In this document: positions 13,523-24,700 of the stretch, one piece after another
Layout of the letters: every line of letters begins with the position of its first letter
Numbering within the stretch: the stretch's first letter is position 1
Assembly (NCBI RefSeq): GCF_040939455.1
Contig: NC_134109.1
Coordinates: 68,426,501 to 68,490,500 of the forward strand
From: Microcebus murinus
Lineage: Eukaryota; Chordata; Mammalia; Primates; Cheirogaleidae
Direction: 5' to 3'
DNA length: 64,000 nucleotides
The notes under the pieces: model-generated
The model's database searches: none
What the model was told of the DNA's origin: nothing
The model's input: the letters and a program-made list of their open reading frames with translations, nothing else
Translations under genes and position numbers: made by a program

Positions 13523-13619
13523 AAAGCTCAGCCAACTGTTTCAGGAGAACAAACCTGTGACATCTCTCCTGCCTTGTGTGTTGCCCCCTCTGTATAGCAT
13601 TTTACAAATATAATACCTT

Positions 13620-15400
13620 CCCTAGCTTCTCACTGGGCCTGCCATTACACGCGATCTGACCTTCAGGAGATATTCTTCCGATCCTTTGCCAAAGAGACTT
13701 ACAACATCCCCAGGGCTCCTGTGTACAGGATCTGAGCTGGTACTAATCCTAGGGAATGCAAAATGCAATGTGGCCCATCTGTAAGAGTTGCACTTAAAAG
13801 ACGCCAAGTGATAAATGGAGCCCTAGGCTAAATCCATCCCACAGTGGGTCAGTTGGTCAATACCTTGGTCCCTGAGTGCATACTTGGAATGTGCATGTAG
13901 TACTTAGAAGCTGATAGAACTCTCATGATTCCCAGATTTATAAAATAAGAGACATTGTGGTAAGAAAGGCTGAATTGAAGCCTGTGTAGCTGCCTCCACC
14001 CTGGAAAAGATAATAAATCAGAAAGAATACAACATTCCAGGTTATATGGCACAGTTTGGTGGCACCCTCAAAGACTTAAAGCATGCAGGGGATGGTCCCT
14101 CGGAAAACCAAATAGACAATGGCAATGGCAGATGATAGTGGGCTACGACAACTTCCCCAAGTGGTGGCCCCAACTGCTACTGTGATTTTGCATGCTGTAT
14201 CTTTTTTAGAATAAATTGACACAGACTCTAGCATTTGATATGTGACTTTTGATCAGGCAAATATGTTCTCTCAGTCCCCATGAGAGAAAGATTAGAGCAG
14301 TTTGCATTTACCTGGAATGGAAAGCAGTCTTAGCACTACATTAAGCCTCCTATTCTCTCCCATCCCATAGTCCAAAGGAACTTTTGTGCCTGTGCATCCC
14401 ACAGAACATCAGACTGTCCACTATATTGATGACATGGACCACAAAGAGGTGCAGTGTTTGGTAGGCCTCTTTGAATTTTGCAGACAGCATATAACACACT
14501 TGGGGATATTGCTCTGGCCCATTTATTAGGTGTCTCAGAAGGGTAGGATCGGTTTTTAAAGGATCTCCCAAAATAAGACAGGTTCAGGCTGCCTTATGAG
14601 TAGCCCCAGCACTTGACCATATCACCAGCAGATCCCATGGGCACTAGAGGTATCCATGATAGATACGGGTAGGCACCATGTGAAGTGACTGACGAGCCCT
14701 GATAGGTGAGTTATACCACAGACCTCTAGGGTTCTGTCGCAAGGCTGTGCCATATACAGCAAACTATTTACTATATGAAAAGTAGCTCCCAGGCTGTCAC
14801 TGTGCTCTAGTGGACATTGTTTGATCATGGGACAGAAGTGTGACTATGAGATCAGAGCTGTCCACTGTGAGCTGGATAATATCAGAGCCACTAAGTCATA
14901 GTATAAGGCAGGTTGGTACTCCTAGTGACCCACTTGGAGAGTTCACCCTTTCCCTTCCCCAAATTTATGTGCTACTTAATTAAAGATCTCATTTCCCAAG
15001 TACAGAATAGGGATTCACTTCCACCAAGGCCAGGGGTACAGTGAGGGTTCTACTAAATCTAAACTATGGCTGCCAGCTGTCATGTCAAGCTTCTCTTCAC
15101 AGTAGATTTTAGGCAACAGAGACGTTACTAGATAGCAATGTAATCATGGCCAGGGAAGAGTATGAGGCACCTCTTGGTGTTTCTATGTCCAGTGATAACT
15201 GTAACATGCAATTGCAGCAATCTTATCCTAACAAAGGCACGGTAACCTCAGAGATAAAGGTCTGTGTTACCCCATTGGATAAACAATCTAAACCAACACA
15301 AGTGCTTGCCAAGGAGTTGGGTGAGGGTGTAGAAAAGGTGCTAAAGAAGGAAGATAATGACTGTTAGTAATGATCTCAGGACCAACTACAACAGTATGGA
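13620..15400 (+). mobile_element. Class III (ERVL-like) endogenous retrovirus pol relic, broken
   Basis: Retroviral reverse transcriptase motifs can be read in pieces: QFAFTWNGKQ from 14298, the polymerase YIDD motif at 14422-14433, and a thumb-like run FEFCRQHITHLGILLWP just after it. The first two motifs are in different frames and stops interrupt the rest, so it is dead. No flanking LTRs were recognised. Class III assignment is from overall resemblance and is less certain than retroviral origin. Edges are approximate. Confidence 0.7.
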
Positions 15401-15963
15401 CTATAGCTTGTCCAAAAAGATAAAGGCATTTTTAAATGTGATTAGTGTTTGTAATGATATTTTATTTTTTTTATTTTTTATTGGCACATAATTATATATA
15501 TTTATGGGGTACATAGTGATGTTTTGACACATATAATATATAGTCATTATATCCGGATAATTAACATATCCATCATCTCAAACATTTATGGTTTTCTTGT
15601 GTTGGGAGCATTCAATATCCTCTTTCTATTTGGAATTATATATTATTGTTAACTATAGTCATCCTACAGTGGTATAAAACACTAGAACTTATTCATCCTA
15701 TCTAGCTGTAATTGTGTATCCTTTAACAAATCTCTCCTTAACCACTGCTTCCCAGCCTATAGTATCCTCTGTTCTACTTTTTACTTTTATAAGCTCAATT
15801 TTTTTTAGCTTCCACATATGAGTGAGAACATGTGTTGTTTAATTTTCTTTCTCTGCACTTAACATAATGTCCTCCAGTTCCATCTATATTGTTACAAATG
15901 AAAGGAGTTCATTCTTTTTATGGCTGAGTAGTATTCCATTATATATTACATATTATTATAATA

Positions 15964-15964
15964 C

Positions 15965-16011
<47 letters not shown>
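15964..16011. repeat. (TA)n microsatellite
   Basis: An almost perfect run of more than 20 TA units lies inside the antisense L1. It is likely polymorphic. Confidence 0.92.
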
Positions 16012-16013
<2 letters not shown>

Positions 16014-17053
16014 TGGCTATGGTGAATAGTGGGGCAATAAACATGGGGCTGCAGATGTCTCTTCAATATACTAAATTCCTTTCCTTCACTTAAATGCCCA
16101 GTAGTGAGTAAGGTTGCTGGATCATATGGAAGTTCTAATTTTAGTTCTTTGAGGAACCTCTATTATATTCTCCATAGTGGCTGTATTACTTTGCATTCCC
16201 ACCAACAGCATGCAAGAGCTACCTTTTCTCTGCATCTTCACCAGCTTTTGGGTTTTGTTTGTTTATTTGTTTGGTTTTGTCTTTTTGATAATAGCCATTC
16301 TAACTGAGGTGAGACGATCCCTCATTGTGGTTATGCCTAGTGATTAGTGATGTTAACCATTTTTTCATATACCTCTTGGCCATTTGTATGTCTTCGTTTA
16401 AGAAACATCTGTTCTGATCATTGGTCCATTTTTTAATCAGATTGGTTTTTTGCTGTTGAGATATTTGAGTTACTTTTATATTCTGGATATTAATCCCCTG
16501 ACAGATAAATACTAATGTTTTGTAAATATTTTCTCCCATTCTATAGGTTGTGTTTCCAGTCTGTTGATTGTTTCTTTTGCTATGCAGAAGCTTTTTGGCT
16601 TGATATAATCCCATTTGTTTGTTTTTACTTTTGCTGCCTGTGCTTTTGAGGTCTTAGCCATAAAATCTTTTCCTAGACCAATGTCCTAAAATGTATACTC
16701 TACATTTTTTTCTAGTGGTTTTATAGTTTCGGGTCTTTACATTTAGGTCTTTGATTCATTTTGAGTTGACTTTTTTATAGGGTAAGAGGTAGGGGTCTAG
16801 TTTCATTCTTCTGTATATGGATACCCAATTTTCCCAGCACCATTTATTGAGGAGACTGTCATTTCCCTAATGAGTGCTCTTGGAGCCTTTGTCAAAAATC
16901 AGTTAACTGTTGGTATGTGGATTAATTTCTGAATCTCTATTCCGTTCCTTTGGTCTATGTTTCTGTTTTTATGCTAGTAGCATGTCATTTTGGCTACTAC
17001 AGCTTTGTAGTATATTTTGAAGTCTAATAGGGTGATGCTTCCAGCTTTGTTCT

Positions 17054-17387
17054 TTTTTTTCTTTTTTTTTTGAGACAGAGTCTCGCTCTGTTGCCCCAGC
17101 TAAAGTGCCATGGCATCAGCCTAGCTCACAGCAACCTCAAACTCCTAGGCTTAAGCAATCCTTCTGCTTCGGCCTCCCGAGTAGCCGGGACTACAGGCAT
17201 ACGCCACCATGCCTGGCTAATTTTTTCTATATATTTTTAGTTGTCCAGCTCATTTCTTTCTATTTTTTTAGTAGAGACAAGATTTCGCTCTTCTTCAGGC
17301 TGGTCTTGAACTCCTGACCTCAAGTGATCTTCCCGCCTCAGCCTCCCAGAGTAGTAGGATTACAAGCGTAAGCCACTATGCCCAGCC
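17054..17387 (-). mobile_element. Lemur Alu, full length, antisense, inside L1
   Basis: It is flanked by near-identical CCAGCTTTGTTCT (17041) and CCAGCTTTGGTCT (17388) target duplications. The poly(T) faces left. Confidence 0.9.
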
Positions 17388-17559
17388 CCAGCTTTGGTCT
17401 TTTTGTTCAAGATTGCTTTGGCTAACTGGGTTTTTTTTTGTTCAATACAAATTTTAGGATTTTTTTTTTTTTTTGGCAAAGAATGTCTTTGGTATTTTGA
17501 TAGGGATTGCATTGAATCTGTGTGATTAACATTTAAATCAGTAAACTTTAAGTAAAGCA

Positions 17560-18055
17560 GATTACCCTCCATAATGTGTGCCGGCCTTATCCGCCTTATC
17601 CAATCCGTTGAAGACCTTAAAAGCAAAGACGGAGGTTTCCCAAGGTAGAAAGGATTATCCTCAAGGCTGCAACATAGAAACCCTTCCTGAGTTTCCAGCC
17701 TGTTGCCCTGAGAAATTCAACTCAAGACTGCAACATCGCTTGAGCCCAGGAGTTTGAGGTTGCAGTGCACTACAATAACACCTCTGCACTCTACCAGGGG
17801 CTACAAGGTGAGACTCTTGTCTCAAAAAAAAAAAAAAAGACTACAACATTGATTCTTATCTGATTCTCCAGACTACTGGCTTGCCCTACAGATTTCAGCC
17901 TTAGTAGCTTCCACAATAGTATGAGCCAATTCCTTAAAACAAATCAGTGTGTGTTTGTGTGTATTTCTTCCCACCTTAACTCTCCCTTCCCACCCTACCC
18001 TCATATAATCGCTATCCTATTTGTTCTTTTTCTCTGAAAAGCCCTGACTAATATA
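17560..18055 (+). repeat. Old medium-reiteration repeat, split by an Alu monomer (17729-17840)
   Basis: The phrases GAGTTTCCAGCCTGTTG, GAGCCAATTCCTTAAAACAA and CCCTGACTAATATA belong to a common mammalian repeat whose family I cannot name with certainty. The right-monomer Alu piece with poly(A) interrupts it. Confidence 0.55.
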
Positions 18056-18719
18056 TCTCCCTTTATGAGACGTTTTTATTATAAATTGAAATGGCCGCCA
18101 CCTTGAAGAAGCAGTGACAAGATTAAATGAACTTATGTGGGGCATTGTATCAGATCATTTCCAGAGGTGGAGGGTAGCTGATACACTTGGTGTCCTCCCA
18201 ATATACCATCACCACTCACCAAAGTGAGCCTCTAGAGAGGCTTTTTATTCCAATCATCCAACTCTCTCCTTAAAAGCTTCCTCTGACTGTAGGAGCATGC
18301 TCAGCCAGTGCACAGGGCAGACCAGAAATGTTAGAGAGTTAATAACCTTGAAGTGGCCTCAACTCATAATGGCTGAGAATTGGTGGATAAATAAACCAGT
18401 TTCATCACCTTTCTGGTGAGACAATGCTGAGGCATGTCCTACACCATCCCCTAAAAGTCACAGGTGAGATAAAGTCCCAGTTGCCCACAGAGGTAATTTG
18501 CTCATTAACACACCCTGTATTTTCTTTCCTTCTTTCCTTCTCTGTTTCATTTCTTCCTCCCCCATTAATGCTTCCAGGAGTTGCATCACAAATAAACTAT
18601 TCCACTCAAATCTTTGTATTAGGGTCTCTCGGGAAACCCAATCTAGGATACTTCCAAACATCAAGATTTACTTAAAACTACAGCAATTAGTACAGTGTGG
18701 TGTTGATGCAAAGGCAATT
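18056..18719. other. Geneless sequence with another old repeat fragment near 18480-18655
   Basis: No coding region is seen. The segment before 18655 resembles the end of an old LTR or hAT repeat, family uncertain. Confidence 0.4.
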
Positions 18720-18917
18720 AATTAGAGCAATGAAACAGAAAAGAATTCAGAAACAGACACATTTGTCCATATACACTTGGTTTATGGCAAAGGAAGAACT
18801 GCAGAAAAGTGGCAAGGGACAGTCATTTGAATAAATATTGCTGGATCAAGTGACTATTATCCATGAGGAAAAATGAAATTTGACTCCTGTCTCACAGATA
18901 CATAAAAATTAATTCCA

Positions 18918-19253
18918 GGCCGGGCGCGGTGGCTCACGCCTGTAATCCTAGCTCTCTGGGAGGCCGAGGTGGGCGGATTGCTCGAGGTCAGGAGTTCGAA
19001 ACCAGCCTGAGCAAGAGCGAGACCCTGTCTCTACTATAAAATAGAAGGAAATTAATTGGCCAACTAATATATATACAAAAAATTAGCCGGGCATGGTGGC
19101 GAATGCCTGTAGTCCCAGCTACTTGGGAGGCTGAGGCAGGAGGATTGCTTGAGCCAGGAGTTTGAGGTTGCTGTGAGCTAGGCAGACGCCACGGCACTCA
19201 CTCTAGCCTAGGCAACAAAGCGAGACTCTGTCTCAAAAAAAAAAAAAAAAAAA
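18918..19253 (+). mobile_element. Lemur Alu, full length, young
   Basis: It is flanked by AAAATTAATTCCA duplications. It is nearly identical to the copy at 21198, both with the diagnostic CTATAAAATAGAAGG. Confidence 0.94.
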
Positions 19254-19357
19254 AAAATTAATTCCAAGTGATCCAAATGTGAAAGGCAAAACAATAAAAC
19301 TTTCAGATGATGTAATAGGAAAATGTCTGTATTACCTTGGAATTTAGAAAGACTTCT

Positions 19358-19690
19358 TCTTTTTTTTTTTTTTTTTTTTTTTGAGCAGTCTCACTCTATT
19401 GCCCAGGCTAGAGTACCATGGTGTCAGCCTACCTCACAGCAACCTCAAACTCCTTGGCTCAAGCAATCCTCCTGCCTCAACCTCCCAGGTAGCTGGGACT
19501 ATAGGCACACACCACAGTGCCCGGCTAATATTTTCTATTTTTAGTTGTTTCAGCTAATTTCTTTCTATTTTTAGTAGAGACAGGGTCTTGCTCTTGCTCA
19601 GGCTGGTCTCGAACTCCTGAGCTCAAGCAATCCTCCCACCTCAGCCTCCCAGAGTGCTAGGATTACAGGCATAAGCCACCTCGCCCAGCC
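19358..19690 (-). mobile_element. Lemur Alu, full length, antisense
   Basis: It is flanked by TAGAAAGACTTCT at 19345 and 19691. Confidence 0.92.
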
Positions 19691-19736
19691 TAGAAAGACT
19701 TCTCCAAGGTGCACAAAAAGAACTAATGTTAAAGCA

Positions 19737-20226
19737 AGTTTCTCAACCTCGCTCTATTGACATTTTTAACTGGATCAATTTTTATTCTGGGGAGCTGTCC
19801 TGTGCATTGTAGGATGTTTAACAGCATCCCTGTCCTCTATCCACTAGATGCCAATAGGTTCCCCACCCCACCCCCAATTATGACAACCAAAAATGTCTCC
19901 AAGATGCTGTCAAATGTCCCCTAGGGGTATGGTTACCAGAATTAGGAGGAAAAAATAAAAAGAATGCCCAGTTAAATTTGAATCTCAGATAAACAATAAC
20001 AAGAAGAAACATATATATATGATTTGGGATATATATTTAGGATATATATATATCTATTTATATATTTGGAATATACAGATACATATCCCATATATTACCT
20101 GAGAAATACTTATATTAAAATGTTTTTCATTGGGTGTCCTGTATTCATACTTATATGGGTTTCCTGTATTTTATCTGATAACCCACCTGGAAGGACAGAA
20201 TCACCTTCTCATTGAGAAACATTGCC
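19737..20226 (+). mobile_element. hAT-like (MER5/MER58-type) fragment inserted in the L1, itself interrupted
   Basis: The left part (19737-19930) has the familiar TTGTAGGATGTTTAACAGCA and TGTCCCCTAGGGG phrases of an old non-autonomous hAT element. A matching end (CTCATTGAGAAACATTG) appears at 20205-20225. An AT-rich insert of unclear family separates them. Confidence 0.5.
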
Positions 20227-20472
20227 TTAACCCTTTGCACTCGCTTGCTTTTTTCTCAATTCCTTTATTCTACTTGGGATTTAATTTTTTAAATACCCCA
20301 AATTTTACAAGGCGCGGCAGTAGAATAAAAAACTGGAGTTTCTTTTCATACAAACATTTATTTGGATTTTTTTATATTTCAAATTATTGATACATTCAAA
20401 GAGTAATTTTAATCTCTATAACCGATGCTAACCGTGTTGAATCACACTCAACATCCGAGTGCAAAGGGTTAA
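20227..20472. mobile_element. Non-autonomous piggyBac-type miniature element (238 bp) with TTAA target duplication
   Basis: The element body, 20231-20468, starts CCCTTTGCACTCG and ends with the exact reverse complement CGAGTGCAAAGGG, a perfect 13-bp terminal inverted repeat. It is flanked on both sides by TTAA (20227-20230 and 20469-20472), the target site used by piggyBac transposases. The interior is AT-rich and codes nothing, so it would depend on a transposase elsewhere. Short non-autonomous piggyBac families of this type are known from grey mouse lemur and were active recently there. It sits in a stack of older transposons. Confidence 0.9.
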
Positions 20473-21197
20473 AGGAAAAATAATTTGATAGGTTGGACCT
20501 TAAGAAGGCCTTCTATTCATCAAAAGACACCTTTAAGAGAATGAAAAAGCAAGCCACAGAATGGGAGATCTTTGCATCACATATACCAACAAAGCGCTCA
20601 CGTGCAGAACTTGCAAGTTATGACTATAAGTCAATAATTTAAAACATCAGATATCCAATAGAAACACAAACAAGAGACTTGAACAGAAAATTAACAAAAT
20701 AAGATAACCAAATAGCCAACAAACATATGAGAGGTATCCATCCTCGTAAGGAATCAGGAAAATACAAATTAAAAACACAAAGCAGTAGCATTAAGCACTC
20801 ACTAGAATGGTTAAAATCAGAAAAATTGCTATTAAACATTGCCAAAGAGAGCAACAGGAATGCTCATGCACCACTAGAGGGAGTGCCAACTGACTCCACC
20901 ACTTTGCTAGTATCAGACGAGAAACTGAAAATGCATATATCCAATGACATCAATTCCATACTTAGGAATACACCCAAAAGAAATCTCTGCATCAAAAAGC
21001 ATGAACAAGAATGTTCATAAAAACATGACATGTAGAAACAACTCAAAAGTCCTTCAACAGGACAATGAATAAATACTGTGGTATAATCATACAACAGGAT
21101 GTTACTCAACAATAAAAATTAACTTATTACAATTATATAAATGAATATCACAAACATAATGTAGAGAGAAGAAAAGCCAGACTTAAAAGAAGAACTA

Positions 21198-21529
21198 GGC
21201 CGGGCGCGGTGGCTCACGCCTGTAATCCTAGCTCTCTGGGAGGCCGAGGCGGGCGGATTGCTCGAGGTCAGGAGTTCGAAACCAGCCTGAGCAAGAGCGA
21301 GACCCCGTCTCTACTATAAAATAGAAGGAAATTAATTGGCCAACTAATATATATACAAAAAATTAGCCGGGCATGGTGGCGAATGCCTGTAGTCCCAGCT
21401 ACTTGGGAGGCTGAGGCAGGAGGATTGCTTGAGCCAGGAGTTTGAGGTTGCTGTGAGCGAGGCTGACGCCACGGCACTCACTCTAGCCTGGGCAACAAAG
21501 CGAGACTCTGTCTCAAAAAAAAAAAAAAA
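21198..21529 (+). mobile_element. Lemur Alu, full length, young
   Basis: It is flanked by AAAGAAGAACTA duplications, and differs from the copy at 18918 by only a handful of bases. Confidence 0.94.
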
Positions 21530-21660
21530 AAAGAAGAACTAATTGTGTCTGTCTACTTATATAAAGTTTAGAAACAGACAAAACTATTGTATGGTGTTAA
21601 AAGTCAAGATGGCAGTTACATTTGGTGAAGATGGAGATGATAAGAATTAGGAAGAGGTAA

Positions 21661-22050
21661 GGCCGGGGGTGGTGGCTCATGCCTGTAATCCTAGCTCTCT
21701 GGGAGGCCAAGGCAGGCAGATTGTTCAAGGTCAGGAGTTCGAAACCAGCCTGAACAAGAGCAAGAACCCTGTCTCTACTATAAATAGAAAGAAACAGGAG
21801 TTCAAAACCAGCCTGAGCAAGAGCGAGACCAGGTCTCTACTATAAACAGAAAGAAATTAATTGGCCAACTAATATACATAGAAAAAATTAGCCGGGCATG
21901 GTGGCGCATGCCTGTAGTCCCACCTACTTGGGAGGCTTGAGGCAGTAGGATTGCTTGAGCCCAAGAGTTTGAGGTTGCTGTGAGCTAGGCTGATGCCATG
22001 GCACTCACTCTAGCCTGGGCAACAAAGTGAGACTCTGTCTCAAAAAAAAA
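21661..22050 (+). mobile_element. Lemur Alu with a 63-bp internal tandem duplication
   Basis: The segment starting CAGGAGTTC is present at 21732 and again at 21795, making the element longer than normal. It is flanked by GAATTAGGAAGAGGTA. Confidence 0.92.
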
Positions 22051-22066
22051 GAATTAGGAAGAGGTA

Positions 22067-22675
22067 CATAGTTGGGTGAGGGGGACTTCTGAAATGCCCT
22101 ATTTCCTGATTGGGTAGTGGTTACAGGGATATGTTCACTTTGTGACAGCTCACTGAGTTATATTAGTGTCATACTGCAATTAAAAGTTTGGTTTGTTGGG
22201 GGTTTTTTTTAACTTATTTTTCAGTCCCTCTAAGTATTTTTGTTTACCTAATTTCTAGCGAACACTTAACTCTTGATTTTCTGTGACTTCTCTTTTTGTC
22301 CTCAACCAGTCAATTTTACCATATTTTTAAAAGGTATATAATTTTTTAACCTGTAGCAGCCTCTTTGATTATGCTGGTTAATCACCAAGAAAAAATTTTT
22401 AAGGGCTTGGAAACATTGATCCAGAGATTATTATTTCTGGAACTTCCACTATGTCTGTAATTTACAGGGTTCTTATGAGTAGTTGCCTTTTAATATTCTA
22501 TCTTTCAATTTTTCATTAACTAATTTTCCTGTTTTACCTCAGTTATCTCCCTCCTCCTGCAAGAACGTTGAATTTAATTGGGCATAAACACTATTACTGA
22601 AGGAATTACAGCTAACACCTGCCCTGGTTTATGTTCCAAGTCTATTTCCATATCACTGAATCTTAAAAGCATCAC
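22067..22675. other. Geneless sequence, no assignable feature
   Basis: It is AT-rich, with no coding frame or repeat recognised. Confidence 0.5.
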
Positions 22676-23013
<338 letters not shown>

Positions 23014-23700
23014 GAATCACCTTTAATTTTCATCATAATAAGGCATTTTCCACCATTTGTTTCCTCAAATAGTACTGTTTGAATTAAATTAACAGCTTCT
23101 CTAATCTCATTTTTTACTCAGTCTTTTTGGACAAGTCAGATGATCTACAACAGAGAGTGCCTCCACCTTTTTATACTCATCTTTCACTGTTTCATCCGTT
23201 CAGTCTTGAATAATAAAAGTATACCTTGCTTCTCACCACCTCACTCACTCCCTCACTGGTTCCCCAAAAAGGACGCCAAATATGTTCTAGCAAACGAATG
23301 AATAGGTAAGTTGTATTCATCTGGCAATGATCTGCCTTCTAATGCAACTTCTAAGAGTATATGATGTCATTTAATCAGCAGATGTTTTATTATTCATAAA
23401 TGTGTTTTTCAGACTCACATGAGAATGTGATTTCCTCCCACAGACATTTTATAAATTTTTATTTCAAGATTATTTATTTCTTCCTCACATACAAGACCAC
23501 TTCACTCTCACCCGCTTACCCATACCCTTCTTTTACTCTAGAATTACGTTCCATCCACCATCTTCCCATTAAATGATCAGATATCCTGCTAAGGATTTCA
23601 GATCTCCTGTTTAGGAATCCATGACCCAGCAATGAAATAAGAGGATCATTTTTCTCACCTGCCTTGGCGTGGCTTCTCCTGCCTGTATCAAATTGCTGTA
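23014..23700. other. Geneless sequence, no assignable feature
   Basis: Nothing recognisable is seen. Confidence 0.5.
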
Positions 23701-23734
23701 CTGTTGACTGATCTCTTGAAAGTTGACCCTGAGT

Positions 23735-24300
23735 GCCCAGTTAACTGTTGCTGCACTACAAACTGCTCCAAAATGTAGTAGCATAAAACAACCATAGTAT
23801 TAATATTACTCTCATGAATCCTAAGGTTCAGGAATTCACACAGAGCACAGGAGAGACTCCTGGTCTCAGCTCCATGAAGTCTGGTGCCCTACTTGAGAAG
23901 ACTCGAAGGCTGAGTGTGACTCACCAAGGGCTGGTGTCATTTAGAGGCATCTTCATTCACACATCTGGCAGTTGTTGACAACCATTGGCTAGGACCTCAG
24001 CTGGGCTGACACGGGAGCACCCATATGTGGCCTCTCCATGTAGTCTTTCTGCATGGGCTAGCTGGACTCTCCCATAGCACAGTGAGTGGGTTCTAAGAGT
24101 AAACATCCCAAGAAAATAATGTCAAAGTATGTGGCATTTTCATGACCTAGACTCAGAAGTTATATTGCTGGGGGCAGTTATAAACACCCATCTGGGCTCA
24201 AGGGAAGGTACATGCATGCCCCCTCGTGATGGGAAGTGAAAGTTTCCAGAACAGAATATGAAACTGAGAGTGTCGCAGCCATCTTTGGAAAATACAATCT
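23735..24300 (-). mobile_element. MaLR-type (MLT1-like) LTR fragment, antisense
   Basis: The plus strand resembles the antisense reading of MaLR LTRs, with CTGTTGCTGCACTACAAACT, TAGCATAAAACAAC and a long C/T-rich middle. The subfamily is not determined. Confidence 0.45.
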
Positions 24301-24416
24301 GCCACACAAAGCTTCCACCAATCCTGTCCTCACTGTCTACAGCCTCTAGCTTCTCTCAGATTTCCAGAATTCTGCCTCTTCTTATATTTCTAAAACCCCA
24401 GCTAGTAATTTCATCT

Positions 24417-24437
24417 GATGATGATGATGATGATGAT
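24417..24437. repeat. (GAT)n simple repeat
   Basis: Seven GAT units in a row lie directly before a MIR. Confidence 0.85.
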
Positions 24438-24439
24438 TG

Positions 24440-24700
24440 ACATTTATCAAATCTATATGCTATGAACTGATCTAAGAGATTTAAATCTATTAACTTATTG
24501 GTCTCCATAGCAAACCCATGAGGCAGGTACTACTGTTATGCTATTTTAAAACAAAGAAACTAAGGTACAGAGAGGTTAAGAAACTTGCCCAAAGTCATAC
24601 CCAATATTAAAGAAAAGATCTGGATTTGAACTCAGGGAATCTCTTTCCAAGGCCTATACTCGTAGCAACTGCTCTTCCATTTATTCAATAAATACTAATT
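24440..24700 (-). repeat. MIR, antisense
   Basis: It has the antisense MIR phrases GAGGCAGGTACTACTGTTAT, CAGAGAGGTTAAGAAACTTG and GGATTTGAACTCAGG. Confidence 0.85.

Larger units (their letters stand above)
15445..17535 (-). mobile_element. L1 3' half, antisense, interrupted by a (TA)n tract and an Alu
   Basis: The plus strand shows the classic antisense L1 order from 3' UTR (GGGGTACATAGTGATGTTTTG) through ORF2 end phrases (AGTAGTATTCCATTATATA, GATCATTGGTCCATTTTTTA). All frames are decayed. Confidence 0.85.
18720..21190 (+). mobile_element. L1 (ORF2 3' part to 3' end), split by Alus, a hAT-like element and the piggyBac element
   Basis: Pieces at about 18720-18917, 19254-19345, 19691-19735 and 20473-21185 read as one sense L1 in order; for example, the break at CACAAAAAGAACTAATG resumes at AAAGGAAAAATAATTTG. 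The reading frames are fully decayed. It is recognised from characteristic L1 phrases such as TTCATCAAAAGACACC. Confidence 0.75.
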
